A stretch of 47,476 bases of DNA from Dyella_A sp051962475 (GTDB lineage Bacteria; Pseudomonadota; Gammaproteobacteria; Xanthomonadales; Rhodanobacteraceae). Shown in pieces: positions 8,632 through 18,000 of the stretch. How positions within the stretch are numbered: position 1 is the stretch's first letter; each line of letters opens with the position of its first letter. The notes below the pieces were generated by a model. It was not told where the DNA came from. It did not search any database and saw nothing but the letters and a program-made list of their open reading frames with translations. The stretch covers positions 1 through 47,476 of the forward strand of contig NZ_JBQCCF010000027.1 of assembly GCF_051962475.1 (NCBI RefSeq). Direction: 5' to 3'. The position numbers were made by a program, and so were the translations under genes.

Positions 8632-9630
8632 ATGACCGACACCTCGCCCGATACTCTGGCCGCTGCCCTGCAGCAGGCGTTTGCGCAGCTGCGGGAGGAT
8701 CTGCAGCGCTCCATCATCGGCCAGCCGCATCTCATCGACTGTCTGCTGATCGCACTGCTGGCCGACGGCCATCTGCTGGTGGAGGGCGCACCCGGGCTGG
8801 CCAAGACCACCGCGGTGAAGGCGCTGGCGGCATGCATCGATGCGGATTTCCATCGCGTGCAGTTCACTCCAGACCTGCTGCCGGCCGACCTGACCGGCAC
8901 CGACGTGTTTCGCCCGCAGTCGGGCAGCTTCGAGTTCGAGCGTGGCCCGCTGTTCCACAACATCGTGCTGGCGGACGAGATCAACCGTGCGCCGGCCAAG
9001 GTGCAGTCGGCACTGCTCGAAGCGATGGCGGAGCGGCAGATCACCGTGGGGCGCAGCACCTGGCGGCTGCCCGAGCTGTTCCTGGTGATGGCGACACAGA
9101 ATCCGATCGAGCAGGAGGGTACGTTCGCGCTGCCGGAGGCCCAGCTCGATCGCTTCGTGATGCACGTGACGATCGGTTACCCCGATGCCGCCTCGGAACT
9201 GGCCATCCTCAAGCTCGCGCGCAGCCAGGCCAGCCGTCATGCGCAGGCTCATGCCGCGCCGCGCGCTCTGCTGACGCCCACCGACGTGATGCACGCCCGT
9301 GAAGCCGTGCTCCAGGTGCACATGGCGCCGGCGCTGGAGGAGTACCTGACCCAGCTGGTGCTGGCTACCCGCGATGCGGGTCGTTACGGCGCCGAGCTCA
9401 AGCGCTGGATCGCCTGGGGCGGCAGTCCTCGCGCCACCATCGCGCTGGACCGCTGCGCGCGTGCGCACGCTTGGCTGAGCGGACGCGAGTATGCGCTGCC
9501 GGAAGACGTCCACGCGGTGGCGCACGAAGTGCTGCGCCACCGCGTGCTGCTCAGCTACGAGGCGGAGGCCGAGGGCGTGCGCGCGGACCAGGTGATCGAT
9601 CGCCTGCTGGACCTCGTGCCGCTGCCGTGA
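8632..9630 (+). CDS. MoxR-family AAA+ ATPase
   Basis: About 332-residue MoxR ATPase, a chaperone-like AAA+ protein that acts with VWA-domain partners encoded downstream. Visible motifs are Walker A GAPGLAKTT, the MoxR signature VQFTPDLLPADLTGTDVF, Walker B VLADEINRAPAKVQSALLEAM, sensor 1 LFLVMATQNPIEQEGTF and the C-terminal lid with RATIALDRCARAHAWLSGR. The ATG at 8632 (MTDTSPDTLAAAL) was chosen because GGAA lies seven bases upstream and homology-like sequence begins just after it; in-frame ATGs at 8587, 8590 and 8620 are possible. The stop overlaps the GTG of the DUF58 gene. It heads a six-gene Bat-type operon. Confidence 0.93.
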   Translation: MTDTSPDTLAAALQQAFAQLREDLQRSIIGQPHLIDCLLIALLADGHLLVEGAPGLAKTTAVKALAACIDADFHRVQFTPDLLPADLTGTDVFRPQSGSFEFERGPLFHNIVLADEINRAPAKVQSALLEAMAERQITVGRSTWRLPELFLVMATQNPIEQEGTFALPEAQLDRFVMHVTIGYPDAASELAILKLARSQASRHAQAHAAPRALLTPTDVMHAREAVLQVHMAPALEEYLTQLVLATRDAGRYGAELKRWIAWGGSPRATIALDRCARAHAWLSGREYALPEDVHAVAHEVLRHRVLLSYEAEAEGVRADQVIDRLLDLVPLP

Positions 9631-10556
9631 ACGCCCCGCTTCGATCTTCCGACGGCGACGGCGCGGCGCGCGTCTCGCTGGCCGAGCTGCTCGCGCTACG
9701 TGCGCGGGTGGGCAAGGCGGCGCTGCCCGAGCAGATCAGTCGCGCCGGTCGCTCCGGCCAGCAGTCCAGCCGCATGCACGGCCGCGGCATGGACTATGCC
9801 GAGTCGCGCATCTATCAGGGCGGCGACGACGTGCGCCGGCTCGACTGGCGACTGACCGCGCGCAGTGGCCGTCTGCATACCAAGCTGTTCCAGGAGGAGC
9901 GCGAGGGCCGCCTGCTGATCGTGGTCGATGGGCATGCCTCGATGCGCTTTGGCACACGCGTGCGCTTCAAGTCGGTGCAGTCGGCGCGCGCCGCGGCCTG
10001 GGCTGCCTGGTATGCGGTGAAGGCCGGCGAACGGGTGGGCTTGATGGGGTTTGGTGCGCACGACGACCTGCTCGCGCCCCGTGCCGGGCCGCGCGGAGCG
10101 CTGGCATTGTGCGGCGCGCTCGCCGCGTGGGATGCCGCACCCGCCGCGCCGCGCAGCGAGCCGCTGTCGCAGGTGCTGCAGAACATCGCGAGGGTGTTGA
10201 ACGGCGCCAGCCGGGTACTGCTGATCACCGACGGCGCGTGCAGCGACGATGCCTCGCGGCGACACCTCGTGAAGCTGGCACGGCAAACCCGGCTGGGCGT
10301 GCTGGCTGTGGCCGATCCGCTGGAGATCGCGCCTACTCCCGTGGGGCGCTATCCACTGGAACACGACGGCGAGCGGGTGGAGTGGATCGTCGGCAGTGAA
10401 CACCAACAGCAGGATCTGCCGCGTTTGCTGGGCGCGGGTCAGGATCGCCTGCGCGCGCTTACCCGGGCCACCGGCGTCGCCTGCCGCCTCGTGAACACGG
10501 CCGAGGATCCCTTCGACGCGGTCGCCGCGCTGCTCGGCGTGCGGGGGCGCTCGTGA
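9627..10556 (+). CDS. DUF58 domain-containing protein (degenerate VWA-like)
   Basis: 309 residues from GTG at 9627, which overlaps the MoxR stop by four bases (GTGA). It contains the DUF58 signature YQGGDDVRRLDWRLTARSG and HTKLFQEEREGRLLIVVDGH. The following strand has a VWA-like fold with VDGHASMRFGT in place of the usual DxSxS metal motif. No membrane segment is evident. In MoxR/Bat operons the DUF58 protein is thought to be a soluble partner of the MoxR ATPase. A longer in-frame extension upstream to 9471 is translatable but antisense-like in composition and lies inside moxR. Confidence 0.92.
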   Translation: MNAPLRSSDGDGAARVSLAELLALRARVGKAALPEQISRAGRSGQQSSRMHGRGMDYAESRIYQGGDDVRRLDWRLTARSGRLHTKLFQEEREGRLLIVVDGHASMRFGTRVRFKSVQSARAAAWAAWYAVKAGERVGLMGFGAHDDLLAPRAGPRGALALCGALAAWDAAPAAPRSEPLSQVLQNIARVLNGASRVLLITDGACSDDASRRHLVKLARQTRLGVLAVADPLEIAPTPVGRYPLEHDGERVEWIVGSEHQQQDLPRLLGAGQDRLRALTRATGVACRLVNTAEDPFDAVAALLGVRGRS

Positions 10557-11066
10557 TGCTGTCTCAGGCCCCAGCTCCCGCGGGACCGGTCCTGCGGGAC
10601 ATCCACCTACCACCTGCGCCTGGCTGGTGGCCACCGGCCCCAGGATGGTGGGTGCTGGCCGGATTGCTGGTGTTGGTTCTTGGACTGATTGCACGTCGCT
10701 GGTGGCAGGCGCGCGAAAGGGCGCGTCGCCGCAGCGCTCTGCTGGCGATGCACGATGCCGTGCTCGCCAATCGCGCGGGATCGTCCCAGGCGCTGGCCGC
10801 CGGCCTGCACGACCTGTTGCGTCGCGCCGCGCGTCGGTTGGATGCCGGTGCCGTGACACAGCGTGGCACGGCATGGCGCACCACCTTGGCCCGTGTGCCG
10901 GTATCGCAGGCCGCCCTTGACTGCCTCGTGCAACTGGACGACGCCATGTACCGCCCGCAGGAGGCCATCGATATCCGCGCTATGGCGGCGGCCGTACGCG
11001 AGTGGCTGACCGCGCTTCCTGACGTGCAATCAGTGACACGCGTGCGGCGCAACAGGACGGTGTCCC

Positions 11067-11080
<14 letters not shown>
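10556..11080 (+). CDS. DUF4381 domain-containing membrane protein
   Basis: 174 residues; ATG at 10556 overlaps the upstream stop (TGATG), with an in-frame GTG one codon earlier. The protein begins with a proline-rich segment (LRDIHLPPAPGWWPPAPGWW), the hallmark of DUF4381. One transmembrane helix follows (about 31-49, WVLAGLLVLVLGLIARRWW), then a basic cytoplasmic helix-rich region with LHDLLRRAARRLDAG. DUF4381 proteins are the third member of Xanthomonadales/Pseudomonas Bat operons. The role is unknown, but the position suggests it anchors or regulates the VWA proteins. Its last 14 bp overlap the next gene. Confidence 0.88.
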
Positions 11081-12055
<975 letters not shown>

Positions 12056-12059
<4 letters not shown>

Positions 12060-13957
12060 TCACGGCGTTGCACGCGTTCCATTTCCTGCGCCCGCTGTGG
12101 CTGCTGGCGTTGCTCGCCCTGCCGCTGCTGGTGTGGCGCAGCGCGCGTTCCGATGCGGGCGTGCGCGAGCTGTCGCGGCTGGTCGACCCGGCGCTGCTGC
12201 CCCACTTGTTGACCGGCCGCCCGACCAGCCGGCGCGCTTCCACCGCGCTGCTGGCGCTGGGCTGGACGCTCGCCACATTGGCCTTCGCCGGCCCCACGTG
12301 GAGCCGCCAGGCGCAGCCGTTGTACGCCGAGCGGGCGGCGCAGGTAGTGGCGATCTCGCTGTCGCCGCGTATGCTGGCCAAGGACGTGGCGCCGAGCCGC
12401 TTGGATCGCGCCAAGTACAAGGCGCGCGACCTGTTGGCCAGCAACCGTGATGGCCAGAACGCGCTGATCGCCTACGCCGGCGAGGCGTTCATGGTGGCGC
12501 CGCTCACCTCTGACGCGAGCAGCCTGGACGAACTGCTTGACGCGCTCGCGCCGGACACCATGCCCACCGAGGGCGATAACGCCGCGCAGGCGATCGAGCA
12601 GGGCGTGAAGCTGGTGATGCAGGCCAAGGCCGGCGGCGGCTCGCTGGTGCTGATCACCGACAAGGCGGATGCGGGTGCGCAGGCCGCGGCGCGCCAGGCC
12701 CTGGCGCAAGGCGTGCGCGTGTCGGTACTGGGCATCGGCACCACCTCCGGCGGTCCGGTGCCGCTGGCCGAGGGCGGTTTCCTGCGTGACGAGCAGGGCA
12801 GCCTGGAGCTGGCCCGGCGCGATGACGCGGCGCTGGCCGCGCTCGCGGCGGCCGGCGGCGGCCGCTTCGTGCCGGCCACTGACGATCACAAAGACATCGA
12901 CGCCCTGCACGCGGAGCTGCCCGGCGGCGAGGCCACCGCCAGCGACGCTGCGCGCAGCGAGCAGTGGCTCGACTGCGGCCCGTGGCTGTTGCTGCCGCTG
13001 CTGCTGGTGGTGGCGCTGGGGTTCAGGCGTGGCTGGCTGCTGGCGATACCGCTGGTGCTGCTTCCGCTGCTGACTCCCACCACCGCACACGCCGATGGCT
13101 GGCGCGACCTGTGGCTGCGGCCCGACCAGCAGGCGGCACGCGCGCTGCAGCAAGGTGATGTCGCCACCGCGCGCAAACTGGCGCATGATCCAGCCCTGCG
13201 TGGGGCCGCGGCCTACCGCGGTGGCGATTACGCCAGTGCGGCGCAGGCGCTGGCGCCGCTGGCCGGCGCCGACGCGCAGTACAACCTGGGCAACGCACTG
13301 GCGAAGGAGCAGCGCTACAAGGAAGCGATCGCCGCCTACGATCGCGCGCTCGCCCGCGACCCGGGCAATGCCGATGCCAAGGCGAACAAGCAGGCCGTCG
13401 AGGATTGGCTGCGCCGCCAGCAGCAGAAGTCGCAGAACGGCGACAACAACGACAGCAAGGATCACCAGGGCAAGGATGGCCAGCAGAACGGCCAGGACGG
13501 CCAGTCGTCGTCCAAGGACAAGCCCTCCGACCAGGGCAAGCCGAAGGCCGGCGACAGCGGCCAGGGGCAATCCGGCAAGCCCGGTGATCCGTCGGACAAG
13601 AACGCCCAGAACCAGGCGCAAAAACCGGGCGATACCTCGTCGCAGGACGCCGGCAAGCCGCAGACGCCCGAGCAGCGCGCCGCCGAACAGGCGCGCGCGG
13701 AGGCCGCACGCAAGGCGCTGCAGCAGAAGATGGACCAGGCGCTGGCCAAGCAGGGCAAGCCGGCCAAGGCCGATCCCGACCAGCCGCACCAGCTCGGTCT
13801 GCCCGACGACAGCGATCCGTCCTCGCACCTGCCGGCCGAGGTGCGCCAGGCGTTGCAGCGCGTGCCGGACGATCCCGGCGCGCTGCTGCGACGCAAGTTC
13901 GAACTCGAATACCGGCAGCGCCACGGCGGCGCGCCGGCGGAGGATGAACAGCCGTGA
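12056..13957 (+). CDS. VWA-TPR fusion membrane protein, BatB/BatC-like, MIDAS degenerate
   Basis: 633 residues combining the BatB VWA domain and the BatC TPR domain in one chain. Two N-terminal helices (about 11-25 and 57-75) precede the VWA domain. The MIDAS start reads ISLSPRM at 100-106: the usual first Asp is Ser101 and the second motif Ser is Arg105, whereas PTEGDN and LITDKAD downstream are retained. Two membrane helices lie at about 307-345. Two TPR-like repeats (about 365-440; AQYNLGNALAKEQRYKEAIA is typical) are followed by a hydrophilic Gln/Lys/Asp/Gly-rich linker (about 455-560) and a conserved tail with RVPDDPGALLRRKFELEYRQR. ATG and stop both overlap neighbours by four bases. Confidence 0.92.
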
Positions 13958-15669
13958 CCCGTCCGCTTCGTTTGCTTGCCGTGGTGTTGTTCTGCTGGCT
14001 GCTGCCGTGGCTGGCGCACGCGCAGGTGCAGGCCTCGCTCGACCGCGGCACGGCCCAGTTGGGGGATACCGTCACGCTCAACCTGCGCTCGCAGAGCGCG
14101 CCGTTGGCGGCGCCGGATCTGTCACCGCTGAGCAACGATTTCGAGGTGCTGGGCAAGTCCAGCGGCAGCACTACCAGCTTCGTCAACGGACAGCGCACGG
14201 TGGAGTATTCCTACGGCGTGGCACTGCGCCCGCTGCACCAGGGCACGCTGCGCATTCCGCCGCTGACGGTGGGTAGTGAGACCACCGAACCGCTCACGCT
14301 GGAAGTGACTGCGCCCGACCCGGCCGCCCGCGGTGCCACCGGGCCGGTGTTCGTCGAGTCGGCGATCGATCCGACCCAGGCCTATGTCGGCCAGCAGCTC
14401 TCGCTGAGCGTCAAGCTGTTCTACACCGCCAACCTGGCCAACGCATCGCTGGGCGATCCGCGCATCGACGGTGTCGACGTCAGCCGCATCGGCGGCGATA
14501 CCGATTACCAAGCCGAGCGCAACGGTCGCATCTACAACGTGATCGAACGCCGCTACGTGCTGGTGCCGCAGCGGCCCGGCGAGCTGACGATTCCGCCCAT
14601 CCCGTTCCAGGGCGACCTGCTCGATCCCAACGATCCGGACAGCTTCCTCGGCATGGGGGCGCCCGTTTCGGCGCAGAGCCGCCCGCTCACCGTGACGATC
14701 CGGCCGGCGCCGGCCGACTGGGGCAGCGCGGCCTGGCTGCCGGCGCGCAAGCTCAGCCTCAGCCTCGACGGCCTGCCCGATGCCGCCACGCCGCTGCGCG
14801 TGGGCCAACCGTTCAACCTCACGCTCACGATGGAGGCCACCGGACTGCCGTTCGAAGCGCTGCCGTCACTCAGCTTGCCCACGCTCGACGGCGCCACCGC
14901 GTACCCGGACAAGCCGGTCACCGGGAATCGCGCCGATGGCCCGTGGGTGGTGGGCCGCCGCCAGCAGTCGTTCGCCATCGTGCCCGGCAAGGCCGGCACG
15001 CTGACCATGCCGGCGATCACAGTGAAGTGGTGGAACGTGCTCACCGATCGCGCCGAGACCGCAACGATCCCGGCCCACCAACTGGCCGTGGCGCCGGCCG
15101 CCAGCGCGGCCACGGTCCCGCCGGCCGCTCCCGCGGCGGCCGCGTCGAGTGCGCCGTCCGAGGCCTCGACGCCAGCCACGAACAACGATCGCCACGCCGC
15201 CGCGACTCCGCATCAACCCTGGGTGTGGATCGCACTGGGCAGCCTGGGCTTGTGGCTGGTTACCGTGGTGGTCGGTGTCGTGTGGTGGCGTCGCCGCCGG
15301 CGTTCGGCACCGCTCCCCGTAGCGCCGGCGCGCACGGCGGCGATAGCGCCGCGCGAGGCGAAGCAGGCATTTCTGCACGCGGTGCGCGAAGCGGACGTGG
15401 CGGCGCAGGCCCATCGATTGCTGGCGTGGGCGCAGGCCGAACGCCCCACGCTGCGCCACCTCGATGCGCTGTCGGCGGCTCTGTCCTCACCCGAACAGCG
15501 CGCTGCCATCGACGCGCTGCAGCGCGCGCGCTACGCCTCCGCAGCGGTTGCGCCGGATCGCGAGGCGCTGGCCAAGGCGTTTGCGCCGGGGTTCGCGTGG
15601 CGCAGCGAGGAAGCGCCACCGGCCGGCGACGACCCGCTGCCGCCGCTGTATCCCTTCACCCTGCGCTAA
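13954..15669 (+). CDS. BatD-family protein (oxygen tolerance domain)
   Basis: 571 residues. A signal peptide (about 1-24, VVLFCWLLPWLAHA) is followed by repeated beta-rich domains with VQASLDRGTAQLGDTVTLNL and the BatD-typical RRYVLVPQRPGELTIPPI near 200. A membrane helix lies at about 421-444 (WIALGSLGLWLVTVVVGVVW). The cytoplasmic tail is basic and helical. The Ala/Pro-rich stretch before the helix is a flexible linker. It closes the MoxR-Bat operon; this operon has been tied to stress or oxygen tolerance in several bacteria, though the biochemical activity is not settled. The last 14 bp overlap the macrodomain gene on the opposite strand. Confidence 0.92.
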   Translation: MTRPLRLLAVVLFCWLLPWLAHAQVQASLDRGTAQLGDTVTLNLRSQSAPLAAPDLSPLSNDFEVLGKSSGSTTSFVNGQRTVEYSYGVALRPLHQGTLRIPPLTVGSETTEPLTLEVTAPDPAARGATGPVFVESAIDPTQAYVGQQLSLSVKLFYTANLANASLGDPRIDGVDVSRIGGDTDYQAERNGRIYNVIERRYVLVPQRPGELTIPPIPFQGDLLDPNDPDSFLGMGAPVSAQSRPLTVTIRPAPADWGSAAWLPARKLSLSLDGLPDAATPLRVGQPFNLTLTMEATGLPFEALPSLSLPTLDGATAYPDKPVTGNRADGPWVVGRRQQSFAIVPGKAGTLTMPAITVKWWNVLTDRAETATIPAHQLAVAPAASAATVPPAAPAAAASSAPSEASTPATNNDRHAAATPHQPWVWIALGSLGLWLVTVVVGVVWWRRRRRSAPLPVAPARTAAIAPREAKQAFLHAVREADVAAQAHRLLAWAQAERPTLRHLDALSAALSSPEQRAAIDALQRARYASAAVAPDREALAKAFAPGFAWRSEEAPPAGDDPLPPLYPFTLR

Positions 15670-16177
15670 GCGCCTCGTGCAGGATCGCCGCCATCGCGGC
15701 ATCCCGCGCGCACAGCGTCACCTGCATGGCTGGCCATTGCGCCAGCGCTTCGCGCACGCTGTGCACCGCCACGGCGGCGGCCGCCCCGGCCGGATAGCCG
15801 TAGACGCCGCAGCTGATCGCCGGGAACGCCACGCTGGCCAGTCGGTACTCAGTGGCCAGCGCGAGCGAGCGGCGGTAGCAGCGCCCAAGCAGCTCCGCTT
15901 CACCATGTTCGCCGCCGCGCCACACCGGCCCCACGGTATGGATGACGTGCCGTGCCGCCAGCGCAAAGCCCGGCGTGATCACCGCCTCGCCGGTGGCGCA
16001 GCGCACGCCGGGCGAGCGCTCCGGCAGCGCGCGGCACGCGGCCAGCAGCGCCGGGCCGGCGGCGCGGTGGATCGCCCCGTCCACGCCGCCACCGCCGAGC
16101 AGGCTCGGGTTGGCCGCGTTGACGATGGCGTCCTGCGCCAGCGTGGTGAGATCAGCGACGATGATGCGCAGGGTCAT
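15656..16177 (-). CDS. macrodomain protein, probable O-acetyl-ADP-ribose deacetylase
   Basis: 173-residue single macrodomain of the YmdB/MacroD type, which binds ADP-ribose and hydrolyses O-acetyl-ADP-ribose or mono-ADP-ribosyl esters. The family signature is clear: DAIVNAANPSLLGGGGVDGAIH with the Asn-Ala-Asn and Gly-rich loop, then CATGEAVITPGF, HVIHTVGPVW and VAFPAISCGVYGYP. The start at 16177 is favoured by GGACAG upstream; a longer start at 16198 adds seven residues. It is divergent from the MarR gene (62 bp) and overlaps batD tail to tail by 14 bp, so it is probably transcribed alone. Confidence 0.93.
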   Translation of the reverse strand: MTLRIIVADLTTLAQDAIVNAANPSLLGGGGVDGAIHRAAGPALLAACRALPERSPGVRCATGEAVITPGFALAARHVIHTVGPVWRGGEHGEAELLGRCYRRSLALATEYRLASVAFPAISCGVYGYPAGAAAAVAVHSVREALAQWPAMQVTLCARDAAMAAILHEALSAG

Positions 16178-16239
16178 GGTCTGTCCATCGGCGGGCACGT
16201 ATGCTCACAGCGTTGGTTGGTCCGGAGTGCACGGCAAAC

Positions 16240-16716
16240 ATGGCGAAAACCGAAGATCTCCCGTTCGGCTACCTGCTCAACGATGTGACGCTGCTGTTCC
16301 GCAAGCACTTCGACCGCCGTGCGGTGAAGTTCGGGCTGACCCGCGCGCAGTGGCGGGCCACCAAGATGCTCCATCATCGCGAAGGGCTGCGCCAGACCGA
16401 GCTGGCCGAGAACCTGGAGATGGAGCCGATTGCGGTCGGCCGCGTGATCGATCGGCTGCAGGCGGCGGGCTTCGTCGAGCGTCGCCCCGATCCGCGTGAC
16501 CGCCGCGCCTGGCGGTTGTATCCCACCGAGCAGGCACGCGCGGTGATCGGCGACATGGAGGAGATCGGTCGCGGCCTGCGCAAGGACGCCACTCAGGGCA
16601 TCGACTACGACGAGCTGGCGCAGGCGCTGGCTGTGCTTGAGCGGATCAAGGACAACCTGCAGGCGTTGGACCAGGGTGCTGGCGACCCTGCCGAAAGTCA
16701 CGACGCGCACGAGTAA
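16240..16716 (+). CDS. MarR-family transcriptional regulator
   Basis: 158 residues from ATG at 16240 (MAKTEDLPFGYLLNDVTLLF); an in-frame ATG at 16201 would add 13 atypical residues. It has the winged helix-turn-helix of MarR: LTRAQWRATKMLHHREGLRQ, TELAENLEMEPIAVGRVIDR as recognition region and the wing VERRPDPRDRRAWRLYPT with the conserved DxRxxRL-like motif. N- and C-terminal helices form the dimer interface. It lies 132 bp upstream of an RND efflux operon on the same strand and is probably its local ligand-responsive repressor; the ligand is unknown. Confidence 0.93.
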   Translation: MAKTEDLPFGYLLNDVTLLFRKHFDRRAVKFGLTRAQWRATKMLHHREGLRQTELAENLEMEPIAVGRVIDRLQAAGFVERRPDPRDRRAWRLYPTEQARAVIGDMEEIGRGLRKDATQGIDYDELAQALAVLERIKDNLQALDQGAGDPAESHDAHE

Positions 16717-16757
16717 ACCGCAGCCGTCCTGGGGCGTTTGAAGCGAGGCTGTGCGCC

Positions 16758-16771
16758 GCGCCACGTGGCGC
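16758..16771. promoter_or_regulatory. 14-bp perfect palindrome, candidate operator
   Basis: GCGCCACGTGGCGC is an uninterrupted perfect palindrome in the 132-bp gap between the marR-type gene and the RND adaptor gene. Its position fits an operator for a dimeric regulator, but it is GC-rich, unlike many MarR sites, so assignment to the adjacent MarR protein is inference. Confidence 0.35.
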
Positions 16772-16848
16772 ATGCACACACTTGGCCCGAATCCGCGCGC
16801 ACAGCCTTGCCGTAAGGTTCGCGACGCGCTCCCCGAGAACTCCCCTGC

Positions 16849-17967
16849 ATGTCCCGCAAGAAAGCCCCCCTGCTGTTTGTCGTGCTCGCGCTGGTGGCGC
16901 TGGCCGCCTACCTGTTCAGCCACCGCGCCCGGCAGAGCGCGCCAGCGCCGGCTGCGGGCGCAAGGTCGTCGGTACCGGTGCAGGTGAGCGCGGCCACCCG
17001 CGGCGATCTGGATCTGACGCTGACCCTGGTGGGCCGTGTGGAGGCGTGGTCCACGGTGACGCTGCGTGCGCGGGTTTCCGGTCAGCTGCAGTCGCTGGGC
17101 TTCACCCCCGGCGCGCACGTGCGCAAGGGCGACGTGCTGGCACAGATCGATCCGCGTCTGCTGAAGGCCCAGCTCGACCAGGCGCGCGGCGTGGTGGCGC
17201 GCGATCGCGCCCAGCTGCAGAAGGCCCAGGCCGACCAGCAGCGCTACACCGATCTGCTCGCCAAGGGCTTTGTGTCCAAGGCCGATTTCGATACCTACAA
17301 GGCCAACCTCGCGGTGGCACGCGCCGCGCTGCAGAGCGACCTCGCCGCGCAGGAGCTGGCGCAGACCCAGCTCGACTATGCGCGCATCGTGGCGCCGTTC
17401 GACGGCGTGGTCGGCGCGCCGCTGGTGTGGCCGGGCGCCCAGGTCACCGCCGATGCCACCGACCTGTTCGTGCTCAATCAGGACGATCCGGTGCGCGTCA
17501 CCTTCGCGATCCCGCAGGATTCTCTTCCGGCCGTGCGCACGGCGCTGGCGCGCGGTGCGGTGACCGTGCAGGCGACCGTCGCCGGCGATCACGGCCGGCC
17601 GCTGCACGGCTCGCTGGAATTCATCGACAACGCGGTGGATGCAGCCACCAGCACGATCACGCTCAAGGCCCGCTTCGACAACGCCGCACGCCGCCTCACG
17701 CCCGGCCAGTACGTGCAGGTGAGCCTGCCCACCACGCACCTGACGGGCGTGGTCACGGTGCCGGTGCCGGCGCTGCAGAGTTCGTCCAAGGGCAGCTTCG
17801 TGTTCGTGCTGGGTGCGGACGGCACCGTGCAGCAGCGCTACGTGAAAGCCGGCCCCACGCAGGGCGATCGGCAGGTGGTCGACAAGGGCGTGGCGCCCGG
17901 CGAGCAGGTGGTGGTGGAAGGGCAGATGCTGCTGGCCGACGGAGCCAAGGCCCATGTGGCGAAGTGA
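16849..17967 (+). CDS. RND efflux periplasmic adaptor (membrane fusion protein)
   Basis: 372 residues. An N-terminal signal/anchor (about 6-24, LLFVVLALVALAAYLFS) lacks a lipobox cysteine. Next come the first half of the barrel-sandwich (VEAWSTVTLRARVSGQLQSL), the biotinyl-lipoyl-like segment GAHVRKGDVLAQIDPRLLKA, a helical hairpin (about 105-170) for docking to an outer-membrane channel, and YARIVAPFDGVVGAPLVWPG returning to the lipoyl domain. The beta-barrel and membrane-proximal domain complete the AcrA/MdtA-type architecture. It is followed 33 bp later by its pump gene. No outer-membrane factor gene is present, so the pump must use a channel encoded elsewhere. Confidence 0.94.
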   Translation: MSRKKAPLLFVVLALVALAAYLFSHRARQSAPAPAAGARSSVPVQVSAATRGDLDLTLTLVGRVEAWSTVTLRARVSGQLQSLGFTPGAHVRKGDVLAQIDPRLLKAQLDQARGVVARDRAQLQKAQADQQRYTDLLAKGFVSKADFDTYKANLAVARAALQSDLAAQELAQTQLDYARIVAPFDGVVGAPLVWPGAQVTADATDLFVLNQDDPVRVTFAIPQDSLPAVRTALARGAVTVQATVAGDHGRPLHGSLEFIDNAVDAATSTITLKARFDNAARRLTPGQYVQVSLPTTHLTGVVTVPVPALQSSSKGSFVFVLGADGTVQQRYVKAGPTQGDRQVVDKGVAPGEQVVVEGQMLLADGAKAHVAK

Positions 17968-18000
17968 TGGTGCGCGTGTCGGCGGCAACGAGGTGACGGC

